Assembly (NCBI RefSeq): GCF_016808335.1
Contig: NC_053149.1
Span: forward strand, 56,721,922 to 56,785,921
DNA length: 64,000 nucleotides
Direction: 5' to 3'
Source of the DNA: Panicum virgatum
Lineage: Eukaryota > Streptophyta > Magnoliopsida > Poales > Poaceae
In this document: piece after piece, positions 33,394-45,700 of the stretch
Numbering within the stretch: position 1 is the first letter of the stretch
How the letters are laid out: every line of letters starts with the position of its first letter
Notes under the pieces: model-generated
The model's input: only the letters and a program-made list of their open reading frames with translations
Told to the model about the DNA's origin: nothing
Database searches by the model: none
Made by a program: the position numbers and the translations under genes

Positions 33394-33776
33394 CATGGAG
33401 TACAAAATGAAGTCTATTTATAAAACTTTTTGCATGGATGGGCTGTAAATCGCGAGACGAATCTAATGAGCCTACTTAATTTATGATTTGCAACAGTGAT
33501 GCTACAGTTACCATCCGCTAATTATGAATTAATCATGGATTAATTAGCATCATTAGATTCGTCTCGCGATGTGCAAAAAGTTTTATAAATAGACTTCATT
33601 TAGTACTTCAAATTAATAAGATTTTTTCAAAAAAAATGCCTAAGGAGAAATGACAAGGCACGGGGCCAAAAAGCATCGGGGAACGATTAGATAGGTAACC
33701 CAACGGAGTGGTTGGGTGCTTGAGACTTGCGAAGGTCCCGACGCGATATGACACACGGACATGATGTGCAAATCTG

Positions 33777-34092
33777 ACTGTTACAAAATTCTAAATTCCA
33801 ATTTTTTTTTCCGGCACCTACATGGAGAACGAAATAAAAAACGCATTGCGACTGCTGTCTGTAAATGGCGAGACAAATCTAATGAACCTAATTAGGCTGT
33901 AATTAAATGCTAAAGTGCTACAGTAATTCTACAGTAAATAACCTCTAATGACAGATTAATTAGGCTCATTAGATTCGTCTCGCGATTTACAGACGAGTTT
34001 TATAATTATTTTTGTGATTAGTCTATGTTTAGTACTTCAAATATAGAAAAATGTCAAATCAAAAATTTTACAGACTGCAACCAAACACGGCC
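33777..34092. mobile_element. MITE related to the 16021 copy
   Basis: Begins in AAATTCTAAATTCC and ends TGCAACCAAACACGGCC. Shares the CCGGCACCT, GGCGAGACAAATCTAATGA and CATTAGATTCGTCTCGCGAT words with the 16021 element. Left terminus worn. Confidence 0.72.
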
Positions 34093-34979
34093 TGGTTCGG
34101 CATTGTCTTTTCTGGAGGCCTGCCAAACGCTTCCAGCCTTCCACATTAGCAGCAAGTGAAATCAGGTAGGCAGGTCCTTTCTACGAAATGGAATCGGACT
34201 AGCACTGCCGGCGAGTCCAAAACGAACTGCTGGAAAGCAACAAGGCATGTCACTCCGTGCGCGACGCTGTATTGCTGTAATGAGTGAGGTGTCATGAAGC
34301 GCAGTAGCTTGATATGCAAGAAAAAAACAGTTGTGAAATAGGGAGCAAAGCGGGAAGCATGACAGGGAAATGGGAACGAAAGCTGAATAAGTTGCCGGAT
34401 ACCGGCAGTTTTCTCAGACTGGACGGCAGCTGAAAAAATATGGAGTCGTCACCTGCAACCAACAGCGGTCTATTTTTCTCATATTTATTAGGTGTACATC
34501 TAAACACACTTTGCCTTGTCTGTTCATAGACCAAACCTGTTTAATCGGGTTAATGGTGTACTCACACAACTAACATCCAAATAATAAACAACCCTAGCAG
34601 ACAGCATATGCTGAATGCACTAACATAAATGATAAAACAGCACAGTTAACACAGCAATGTTATCACAGCACTATCTAAAGATATTTGTACGAAGTTGTGC
34701 GGGGTCTGTGCACAAAGTGGGACTCAACCCAATAGTTTTATTCGAGTCATCAAGCACCAATAATATCAATGTTGAAGCTGAACAAACATCCAGAGGTACA
34801 GACATTGTCAACAAGGAATTTGACGCCAAGAGAAGCTTGTGCCACCAAAGATAAATGAGAATGGGAATAATGAAGAATATGCAGCTGCAATAAAACAACC
34901 CCGGGCTCACTGTACAGTGTGCAGGGGATTCGTTAACTCATGAATACGGGTCTGAGGAGAAGCTCCAGAAAGATCATCA
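34093..34979. other. DRP5A 3' flank
   Basis: Ordinary AT-rich sequence. The 3' UTR of the minus-strand DRP5A gene probably covers the right part (about 34600-34979). No other gene seen. Confidence 0.5.
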
Positions 34980-37900
34980 TTACAGGGCCCGGGAGATGTT
35001 CTTGAACTCGTTCAGGCAGGACAGCAAAATCTTTTGACGTTTGAGAAGAGATTGGCGTTCATTCTGGATAGTGTCAACAGCCCCAGGTGCGACAAACATG
35101 TCCATGAACTTGTCATCATTCACAGCAAACAGCTCGAATCCAAGTGCCAGAAATAACCTTTCGCGGCTGCATTTCACCAATGGAAGAACCACGTCAGCAA
35201 ATAATACAGCTTCAAATGTACTGGATAGGCGATAACATTAAAAAGGCTACAACCTGCTAGCATCTGATATTTGACACGCAACTACAGACCGACTAGATGT
35301 GCCGGCAGCTATAGCAAAAATTGATTCAGACAATTCTCGCATCTAATTTGACAACAAGTTGAATGAACCAGACAGTTAATTTTGTTAATAGAAAAATATT
35401 TAGTGCCCAAAGGAAGTTGAAAATGCGCTAATATCATGGACCACAGTAGACTGAAAATTTCTATCCAGTGATAGTGCTTGATGCACAGGCAATCAATTAG
35501 TTCCATTGTGGTTACGGGTAACTCTCTTGAATATGGTCTCATGTGCTCAGTTGTTGATAAAATGTGTTGCGAGTTCAGTGACGTGATCTGGAAATGAGTA
35601 TCGGTGGATATGGTCAACTAGCTGAAAATACCAAGTTCAGTCTATGTGTAGTAAACTCTCAAACTGAACAACCAGAAAGAGGAATACGTCACACAATTAT
35701 AAGTTTGAACATACCATGGTGTTAAGAATCCAGAGTTCAATGCAGAGGGAACATTTCTTTCAATCAGGACTTCTCGCATTTTGGCAAAATATCGAGCAGA
35801 TATTGCACATATGGTGGAGTATGATGACCCTGACTTCGAGCCTATGTCATCAGCACCAATGATACTGTTGTTATGTTGATTCCTGTTTGTATATGCTGCC
35901 ATCCTTGCATGCCTCTTCCTTGGTCCACCATCATTTGGGATCCCATTATCTTTCTTCTTACCACCATGTATATCTGATGGCAGATCAGGAGAAGGTGTCT
36001 CAGGTACTGTTAACTGGCTTTCTCTGAGAACGTCCTTTGACTCATTGCCTTTAGTAGGTGGCGTCATATGCTGCTGATCTTTTGGAGGCATGTTCTCCTG
36101 AGCTTCCTCTAGTGCTGATCCACTGTCTGATAGATCAAAGGATGTAATTCCAGTGAAGTGATTAAACCTATTCATGGAGTTTGCTACAGATCCAATGCCA
36201 CTAAGAGAGATCTCATAACAAATATGGGAGTAGGGGCTTGTAACAGAATCAAGGTGATGTCGCACTATCTGTTTGCACTGCTTGGACAAATCTTTGACAA
36301 ACTTATAATATGAGCACCTGAGAGCAGCAAGAAAGCCAATATAGCCATCCATATCTTCAGCATTTTGATCTGTTAATGCAAAAAAACAGGGCCGATAAGA
36401 AACAAAAAGAAAACATTTACCAAATGGCGAAAGCACAAGGCAGTAATACCACTCACTGAGTGCTGACAACATAAAAACTGACAGGAATTGATACCATGGT
36501 AACATAAAGCTTTTAAGACATATCCATAAAGTGATTCATAGTAAAAAAAAATGCTGGGAAACAACTAGCTCACCACCAAACAGCCATATGCTGATATGGA
36601 AAAAATTATCAATATTCATTCATAGCAAAAAATGCATTATATGATGTTGGGGGATGCAGATGAATATTTATATGTTTAGTACAGAAAAGATACAGTTCAT
36701 GCCTTTCTTTTGACAAACATGTCCAACGAAAAAAAAGACACACAAAACAAAGAATTTACAGCTAAAGAGAGTGGCACTGAACTTCACTATGAACTAAATG
36801 GTACCAATGTAAATGTACTAAAATCTTACATTGTGAGTCTTTATTGCGGTTGCGCTCCATAGCGAGGTCAAACAGACTCTGAAGGACAAATGCAAGCCGG
36901 TCACATGCAGTATCAATAAGAGGAGCAAGCCATGATCGTGCAGCTTCACGAGCAATCTCAGCTGCTGCCTCAGTCAGCCCACTGCTTCCACCTCTTCCAG
37001 CATGAGCAAGTAGTATATTTGCAACCTAGAGACATCAGCATTACAGTTTTCAGCTATTTTCCCCAAAAATTCTGTGTGTATATTGAAGCTGTATTATTTG
37101 CTGACGAAATTCCAGTACAGAATAAAGAGTACCTTCTCCCTTGACACTTGTGGGCACTCCATTGAATATGTTGCACAACGAAATTCATGCATTACTCTCT
37201 CAAAAGCTGCACCACCATACAGCTTAAGAGTGGAGTTGGCAGGTTTTACAGACATATAAATGCCAGGCCAGCTGCCAATACCACTATGCATTTGTTCCTC
37301 TTCTGTAGTTTTCCCCCATATCTCTGGAGCTGGATCAGCTGCTCCATCAAGTAATGCACGCTTTAATACAAAAAAATAACAGAAAAGAAATGACAATTAG
37401 TTCAAGCTCATCAAGCATCAGCAGCACTAGAAGAGAATGTGAAGTTGCATTCTGTTTGTAATACCAAATGGGTACAAATAGAAGCGGCATGAAGCATCGC
37501 CGATCTTCGGAGCTGAGAGACATCAGACGTTGCTTGTAGTTTGGAGTCTATTCTCGTTAGTTCCATTGAGACTTCACTGCACCTCTGCTCTAGCAACGCC
37601 AGGGTGGCTGGAGCTGCTTCTTTGTACCTCTTCTGAAGTTCAGATTCGAGGTACTTCCTAAGGCAGCTGAACCCAATGTGCGATCCGTATTTCTCTTCAC
37701 TAAAGCCTCCTTTCACATTATCTCGCAGGTGACGTAGCACATCAATATCAACCTGACATATCTGCCTCCGGAACTCCTCATTGGAAATTGTTCCACGGTC
37801 CTTGGGAAGAGCCACGAAGAATGGGTGGATGTTATCCCCAAGGTAGCCGCTTGCACTCAAGAAGTTATCAACCTCCCACCGCTCGCTGAATTCCTTCAAA

Positions 37901-38998
37901 TGATAAAGGACAGTGACATTTTCATAAGGCACATCGCCACTCCCGTAACATTTTTTTCACCCTAAAGACAAGTCAACCTTATGTACTAGATTGCTTATTG
38001 TTCTGCAGACATACCTTGAGTCGGTTGTCAAACTTGGAGACGACTATCATGGTGCGCCTGAAAGTAGGATCAATCTCTTTAAGCGTGTCGAGCCAGATTG
38101 ATGAGCACCATTCAACACTGCTCTGCTGGAGAAACAGAATGAGGCGGTGGGGTGGGGTCGCTAGTGATTTCACCATCGACAGGATCTCATCCGGTGTGTT
38201 CTCTGGCTCACCTCTCTTAGCCTTCAGCAATCAACGATAGGATCAGACAGCTGACCAACACCATCACTGGGGTCTTGAGAACTGAAAAGTCTCAGGTTCA
38301 CCTCACCTTGAGCACGAAACCTGGGGTGTCGATGATGGTGAGATTGGGGCAGTGGGCGTACTCAGCCCTCATGACGATGGGCTTGGATGAGACAGCAGCC
38401 TGGATCTTCCGGAGGTGGGACTCAGTGCGCTGCTTGATGAGGTCGGCGATGGCGGAGGCCACCACCATCGGGCTCCCGTACTCCTCCGAGTCCTCCTCCT
38501 GCCATGCGCCGCAAAGCAAACCACATAAATCAAGCGCTCATCGGGTTCACAATAGCATACTCGATCTAGGATAGAGGTAACCGGGAAACCCTAGGAGAGG
38601 AAGCGGCGCACACGCACCTGGAAGCGGCATCGAGGCTCGAGGGCCGTGGGGTCGTGGACCATCTGGAGGACGAGGGGGCGGCGAGTGCCCATCTCCACCT
38701 CGCGGACGTTGAAGCGGAAGCCGAGAAGCGCCTCGAGGAGAGAGCTCTTCCCGTCCGACTGACCTCCAATCGCCACGATCTCCGGGATGGGGAGCTTCTC
38801 GCCGAACGCAACCGCTGCCGCCTGCAGCCGGTTGTACGCCTCGAACCGCGCCTTCGAGTCCGCCGCCGCCGCCGCGGCAGCCGCCGACGCCGCGTCCGCT
38901 ACCGCCCGGCGGGTGGATGGGGATTGGGGCGGTGCCGCCGCTAATTTCGGGTTCGGCGTCCGGCTCACCGCCGGAGACGATAGGGCGCTGGCCGCCAT
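34980..38998 (-). CDS. DRP5A: Dynamin-related protein 5A (cytokinesis dynamin)
   Basis: Large GTPase of 824 residues in eight exons (minus order): 38618-38998, 38307-38498, 38015-38221, 37465-37893, 37133-37360, 36830-37025, 35715-36369, 34980-35166; all junctions are GT-AG and phases agree. Motifs: P-loop GGQSDGKSS (about 78-86), the switch region EMGTRRPLVLQM, DTPG (about 184-187) and SKFD (about 253-256, in place of TKxD). The middle/stalk region includes LESELQKRYKEAAPATLALL and LKLYGGAAFERVMHEFRC; the end reads FAVNDDKFMDMFVAPGAVD and then a GED-like coiled segment. There is no PH or proline-rich domain, as expected of DRP5A. DRP5 proteins pinch membranes; Arabidopsis DRP5A acts at the cell plate, whereas its sister DRP5B acts in plastid division. 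The variable Ser/Pro-rich insert in exon 7 contains TVPETPSPDLPSD. Start chosen as the first ATG of an Ala-rich N-terminus. Confidence 0.95.
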
Positions 38999-39766
38999 GG
39001 GGTGTGAATGGCAGCGCTTTGAGGAAGAGGGGTTCGAATTTGAAATGCGGGGAGGGGACGATAGGACATGGGAGCCGTTCGGGGGGTGGCCGTTATATTC
39101 AAGGACGAGATGGGCCTGGCAGTTCTGGAACGAAAATTTTCAGCCCACCCAGACAGCCAGCACCCCCTGATAGATAAAATTAGATTTATATCATTAAAAA
39201 ATTCAAAAGTTAGATATATATCATCAGCCCGCTGATAAGATCATAAGAAGACTCGCGAGCCGTTGGATCGACCATTAGTGTAAGTGTACAAGTAGAGTAC
39301 ATCACCGCCCACGAAAAAAACACGAGGACAGCGAGTCCTACGATATCAGTTTCCAGTTCCAGGCACTCCACTTCCCATCCAGCCGTCCAGGTTCATGACT
39401 GCATAACCCTAATTTCAGATTTAAGGGCAAATGCAATGGTGGATGTTATTCACAACCCAGATAGAATGCCAGCCCCACGCCATATGCTGCAGCTACCGCG
39501 ACACCCCTGGCACCGCAAAGGAAACCGCACAATATTCACAGCACGTTAGATACTTCAGGTCTCATAAGAAAATTCTTTACAAACCATGAAACCAAGCAAG
39601 CCTCTAAAAGGAACATTCGGAACTTCTACAACATCAAAACAAGGGTTTTGCTTCTCTACAACTAAAAGGTCGTCACTCATTTAGCCATCAAGACCGGACC
39701 TGCAGTTTTTAAGTGATTCGGTGTCAAGACTTGTTGTTCTGCATCAGATTGTTCCCATCATGAGCA
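38999..39766 (-). promoter_or_regulatory. Intergenic spacer: DRP5A promoter and PHD-gene 3' UTR
   Basis: 768 bp between the DRP5A start and the stop of the next minus-strand gene. The left part should hold the DRP5A 5' UTR and promoter, the right part the neighbour's 3' UTR. No transposon is inserted here and no TATA box is certain. Confidence 0.5.
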
Positions 39767-42700
39767 TCACCTGAACTTCTGCCGCCGCCTCAGCTCCCGT
39801 TGTATGGCCTTCTTCCGAGCCTCATCTGAAAATCCAAACTTCTCTGCAGATCTACCTTCTGGGATTCTGACACTCCCTGAAGCACCACTGCCCTGGTTTT
39901 CTCCAGGCCCGTATTCTGGTGGAAAGACTTCTTTTGAGATGGTGGCAGGAGTTGCAACCACTCTCTGCTCCAAGTCGTATCCTGGTGGAAAGACTTCTCT
40001 TGAGATGGTGGCAGGAGTTGCAACCACTCTCTGCTCCAAGTCTATATTCCTTGAACCACCAGTTCCATGGTTTTCTACGATGCTATATCCTGGCAGGCCA
40101 CCTTCGCTGGAGACAGTCGTAGGACTAGTAAACATTCTCTGCTTGCCGCTTGTAATCCACGTAGTAGTATTGCCCTGATTTTCTCCAGGCCCATATCCTG
40201 GAGGACCGACTTCTCTTGAGATGGCTGTAGGGCTCGCAAACACTCCATGCTCGTAACTCATACTCCAAGAACCACCATTGCCTTGATTTTCTCCCCCATA
40301 TCCTGGTGGTCCGACTTCTGTTGAGATGGCCGTAGGGCTCCTATACATTCTCTGCTCGCATCTCATATTCCACGAAGTGCCACTGCTCTGGTTTTCTCCA
40401 GGCCCAAATCCTGGAGGACCGACTTCTCTTGAGGCTGTAGGACTCATGAACACTCCCTTCTTGTAGCTCATATTCCATGAAGTGCCATTGTTCTGGTTTT
40501 CTCCAGGTTCACACCCTGGTAGGCTGACCTCTCTGGAGATGGCCATAGGACTTGTAAACATTCTCAACTCACAGCTCGTATTAGGTGAAGTGCTATTACC
40601 CTGGTTTTCTCCAGGCCCATATCCTGGCGGACCGACTTCTCTTGAGATGATGGCAGGACTAGTAAACATTCCCCGCTCACAGCTTGTATTCCATGAAGTG
40701 CCACTGCCCTGGTTTTCTCCAGAGCCATATCCTGGTGGACCAGCTTCTCTTGAGATGGTTGTATAACTCATTGACACTCCTTGCTCGCAGCTCATACTCC
40801 ACGAAATGCCATTGCCTTGATTTTGCTCAGGTCCATATCCTGGAGGACCAACTTCTCTTGAGATGGTTGCAGAACTCATAAACATATTTTGCTCACAACT
40901 CGAATTCCATGGAGCGCCATTGCCCTGGTTTTCTCCACGCACATATCCTGGTGGGTCAACTCTTAAGATTGGAGTAGGAGTCGTTATCACATTCTGCTCA
41001 CAAGTATTCCTTGAACCGATCTGAAGAAAGTTTTCTCCAGGCCCATATCCCGGCGGGCCAACTTCCCTTGAGATGGTAGTGGGAGTCATAGTCGCTCTCT
41101 CTTCACACCTGGCATATTGACTGGGTGGTATATCTTCTTCTATACCTTCATTGAGATTAATTTGGACCATCAATTTTTCAGAAATAATGTCATTTATATC
41201 TGCAGATGGTTTTTCCACCGACCCTTCTCTTATTTGTACGCCATCAAAAGTTGTTCTATTATCATTCACGGTAGTATTTTTTCCCGGATGTTTTTTGTTC
41301 TTGGCAGCAGCACCTCTTGAATAATGACGGATAGCAGAAAACCATTTAGTGACCTGTTAGAGGAAACTAAAATAAGACGAGAAACCCAATTAACATGCAT
41401 CACAAAATCCTTCAGAGCGGCAGGTACTAAGTACCTGATTAAATGTCAGTCCTAACTCTTGTGCCAGACTCTCTTTTGTTGAACGACTAGGATATGGATC
41501 TTTTTCAAAATGTGCCTTCAGCTTCTGCAGAAATAAGCAGTGTCAATGATGTATCTATATTAGGTTACAATTAATTGGACCGACTTGTTAGTGGAAAGTG
41601 GTTCCGAGGAAAACATGGATAACTAAATGAACTAAAAGGAGATATGCATTCTATACCTGATTAACTATAGGGCCAAAATGATATTTGGAGACTTTGCTAC
41701 CACTGCTATTGGAGCAAAGAACATCAGTTTGCTGCTCACTTGCAGAACCATGCCGCTGCTCGCTCTGAGGAGTATGTTCATTATTCTGCCCCCTAGCTGG
41801 TGCTCTTCTAGAACACCGTTTTGCAGGATGAAGTGACTCAGCAGGTGATGCCGTTTCGTTGTCATGCAATCTTGCTTTCCGTGGTGTGCTAAATGCAGAC
41901 CACTCTTCATCACTCGAGTCAGATGATTCTTGTCCATACGAGTCCTTAAGGATAGCATACAAAAAAAAAAGAAAGAAAGGAGGAGATGAACAAAGCCATC
42001 TCAATTTTATAGTTTCAAAATAAATACAGGCAAAATCAAAACATACCATCTCAATTTCTGTTCCAGAAAGGGGCATATCTTTTTTGTTACATTGGTTAAG
42101 ATTATTCTGCACCATCGGTTTCTCAGGAACAATGGCATTTCTATCCACAGTCAACTTTTCCATCACCCCAGCACTGGGTTCTCTCATTTGCATGCTATCC
42201 ACATTTGTGCTATCATTATTCTCACTAGTATGGTTGTCCAGATGTTTTTCTTTTTTGGCAGAAGCAACCCTTGAATAATGACGAGTACTAGAGAACCATC
42301 TGCAGACCTGTTAATGGAAACTCTATTAAGGCAGGGGAAATATAACTACAGCTCCAACAAGAACACAGCAGGAATTCTTGCGGGAGGAAGAATAAATGCA
42401 GAATTGCAGAAGTCAGTACCTGATTGAATGTCAATCCTAGTTCTTGTGCCAGATTTTCTTTAGTTGCGCGACTAGGATATGGATCTTCATCAAAATGCAC
42501 CTTCAATTTCTGTAATAGAAATCTAGTGTCAATGCCATAGTTGATGTTACAATCAGTTTGTTCAACTTGTCTGCACAAAGTAGCGTGGGAAAAATCTAGA
42601 CGGCTAAACCAAAGGAGATATTTAAATATTCTATACCTGGGTAACTATAGGACCAAACTTCCGTCCTGTGCTACTGCTGCCATTGGAGCGAAGAACTTCA

Positions 42701-45700
42701 GTTTGCTGCACACTTTCAGAACCATGAAGCCGCTCCCTCTGTGGGGTATGTTCATTATTCTGTTGCCGAGCTGGTGCTCTTCTAGAGCATCGTTTCTCAG
42801 GATGAAGTTGCTCACCATGTGAATCTGTTCCGCTGCTTTCTAATAGTTCTTTCCCAGACCACTCTTCATCATCACTTGATCCAGATGATTCTTTTCCATA
42901 TGCCTCCTTTAAATTGCCACATGAAATAAATGGAGGAGTAAGGTCAGGTCATGCATGCAATAATATGTTTTAGTGTGTAATGTGGTTTTGGTGGAAGTTG
43001 TGTATTGATTGCTTCACTAAAGGTGAAAGTGAGATGGTCCATTGACAAAGAAAATTGTTCTTCTATTGAGTGTTCTTATTGCTAATATTAATATTTCTTC
43101 TTTTTTTTTTGCTTTTTACCCTGCTATTTATTTGTTTATTTTGGTGCCACTTGACAGCATGGCCTAGTTTTAGTTGAAGGCCTTTTTTCTTAATGATATG
43201 CAAACATATTCACCCTGTGTACAACATAAGATAGGGGCTGCATCTTACTGTTTGTAGACCTGCAGGCCTAGAGAAAATTGAAGTTATCATTAATAAAAAT
43301 GGCATGATGAGCTAGAAATAATCTGCTTTTCTCAAATGCGCAGGAGAACAGCACATCATTAAATTAAGGAGGTAAAGAGTCCAAGATGACTCATACAACA
43401 CCACATACACACCACAGTGCCCACCAGAGGCAGACGCCATTCGATTTCTCTTTTGTCAGACACATTGACTTGTACTCTTGCTGCTAACGCAGGAGAAAAA
43501 GATTAATGGAAATGGGAAGGAAGAAAAACAGATTTGGGTCGTATATGGCAAACAGACCAAGGTTGCTTTTTCCTAACCTTTTGCATCTTTTTCTAATTTG
43601 ACTACATTCAACCATGGAACAAGACTAGGTGCTCTGGAGGAAATGGGGCTACATGTGTTTGCTGTCTCTTATCTTATCAAATTAGGACTTAAGCCTTTCA
43701 TGTTTAGGATTTAAAAAAGGTAGGAAACACTGGGTACAGAAAAACATGTACTGATGGTAAGGGGGAAATGTGAGAGAATGGCATACATCATATAGTTTTT
43801 TGTAATCCAACCGTCAACCTGCCGCCTACTCAAAATTGCTTAAGCCTTTCATGTTTAGGATTTAACAAGAAGTAGGAAACACTGGGTACAGAAAAAATGT
43901 ACTGATGGTAAGGGGAAAATGTGAGAGAATGACATACATCATATAGTTTTTTGTAATCCAACCGTTGAACCTGCCGCCTACTCAAAATTGGTAGCACCAT
44001 GCCTTGATCAAGCTCCATGTCTGCAAATGTACGATTGGAGGTTTCTTCATTTGAGTGGGTATCAACAGCCCTGGTTTTCATTCTATCAGTATGGTTTATC
44101 ACATCTAATAATGGAGATGCCAAGACTTCATCCTGGCCGCAAGATTTAGCAATCTCAGCACAAAAATAATCAGAGTCGGATGTGAAATCTGATTCTTCTG
44201 AGTTCAATTCATTTTTTTGGTCTTCGCTAGAATCTGGACCTGCTGGATCAAAGTCATCATCCTCTGAATCCTCCGAAGGCAAGCCTAGGTCATCCACTGT
44301 ACTTGCAAATATTGGAAGAAACAGACATTATGTTTTTAAAAGGTTAAGAATGTTCAAACAAAGTGATGAAATATGAGAAAATCAGAATCTGACCTTTGTC
44401 ATCATCCCCTGCAGAAAACTTGTCTTGATTCATGTGCCCTTCAGCCAATGCAGGATTGTAATCATTGTGATCTATACGATCCGGTGGCAGATCAGAAGAG
44501 CCAACTTGTTTAGAACCATTTGCTAGTGAAGCAGCCTCAGGAAAAACTTTCTGTAGCGATTGAAAGTAGCATCATATTGGAATGTAATCTACCTTTATTT
44601 ATCTTTGCTGTACAGGTAATTTGTAGGTTTTTACCTCCCATGAGTCATGAATAGAGAGTTTGCTTCCTTGGAGTTCATTTAGTGCATCTATAGAGTTTGC
44701 TTTGCACACGCATGCAGGGCACAGCCATCCTTCGTCCCCCGGAGGTACTACAAATAAAACCATTACAAATGAGCAACAAATGCAATGAAGTTTTGGCAAT
44801 ATAAGGAAACCAGAGGAGGATGGATTAGCAATGGATATTACTATCTTCAGTTAGCAAAGGAGGCTTCAAACAGTTCTGGTGGAACCCTCTGTCGCAGGCT
44901 CCATCACAAAGAATGATGTCGTTTTGTAAAGTAACATCCTTTGAACCACATATGGCACAAAAAATCTGAAAGATGAAACAAATTATCTCTGCCTAGTTTG
45001 ACAATCAGGGTTAAATAAGAATAGTGATATCACGAATTAAATGCAACAGCTTACATCTTCACTGAAAATTTCTCCTGCAGAATCAAATAAAGACTCTTCA
45101 AGCTTCCCCTCAGATAAAATTGCGTCCATATTCCGAAAAGCTTCCCGGATTCTTAACTTGCATTGTAGGATTTCTTCCTTGGCTCGTTCAAGCTCCTTCT
45201 CAGGTCTTATTTTTTCCAAACTGTGTGGTTATGTATCATCAACACAGCACATGACGAAAAGACATAATTATATACTATTGGCAGAGTTATAGAAATACAT
45301 AGTGGAACATGAATGAGGAGGAGCAGTGCAAGATATTTTGTAAATATTTTAGACAAATAAGGTACATGCATTGCAGCCAGTATGTAACCAAGATTCAAGA
45401 TCTGTTCTATTGCCATACAACCCTAACAAAAAATTTCAGTACATATGGCATAAAAGTTACAAATGAAAAGGAAAATCAACTTCGAGTGAAACAAATAGAA
45501 AAATGCACGAGATGGAGCTGAGTAGGTGATATGAAACATAATGATTAGAATGACAAACCTTTGACCTTTCCAACCTTCACTTGCATAAGCCTGAATAAAG
45601 CTTTGTTGATAGTTCATTCGATTCAATATATATCTAACTCTTTGACAAATTTTTACATATTCCTTCTTGGGACTGCGATCGTTCAAGGGTCTGCAACCTT

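Larger units (their letters stand above)
28945..33650. mobile_element. MITE split by an LTR retrotransposon
   Basis: 28945-28994 (CATCACATCGAATGTTTCGA, CATATGCATGG) continues at 33399-33650 (AGTACAAAATGAAGTC, TCGCGAGACGAATCTAATGA .. CATTAGATTCGTCTCGCGAT). Removing the LTR element and one CATGG restores the arrangement seen intact in the MITE at 58074. Outer ends are worn and approximate. Confidence 0.75.

Noticed and set aside
39804..40881. Plus-strand frames opposite the C-terminal repeats
   Set aside because: Antisense readings of the GPPGYG array.
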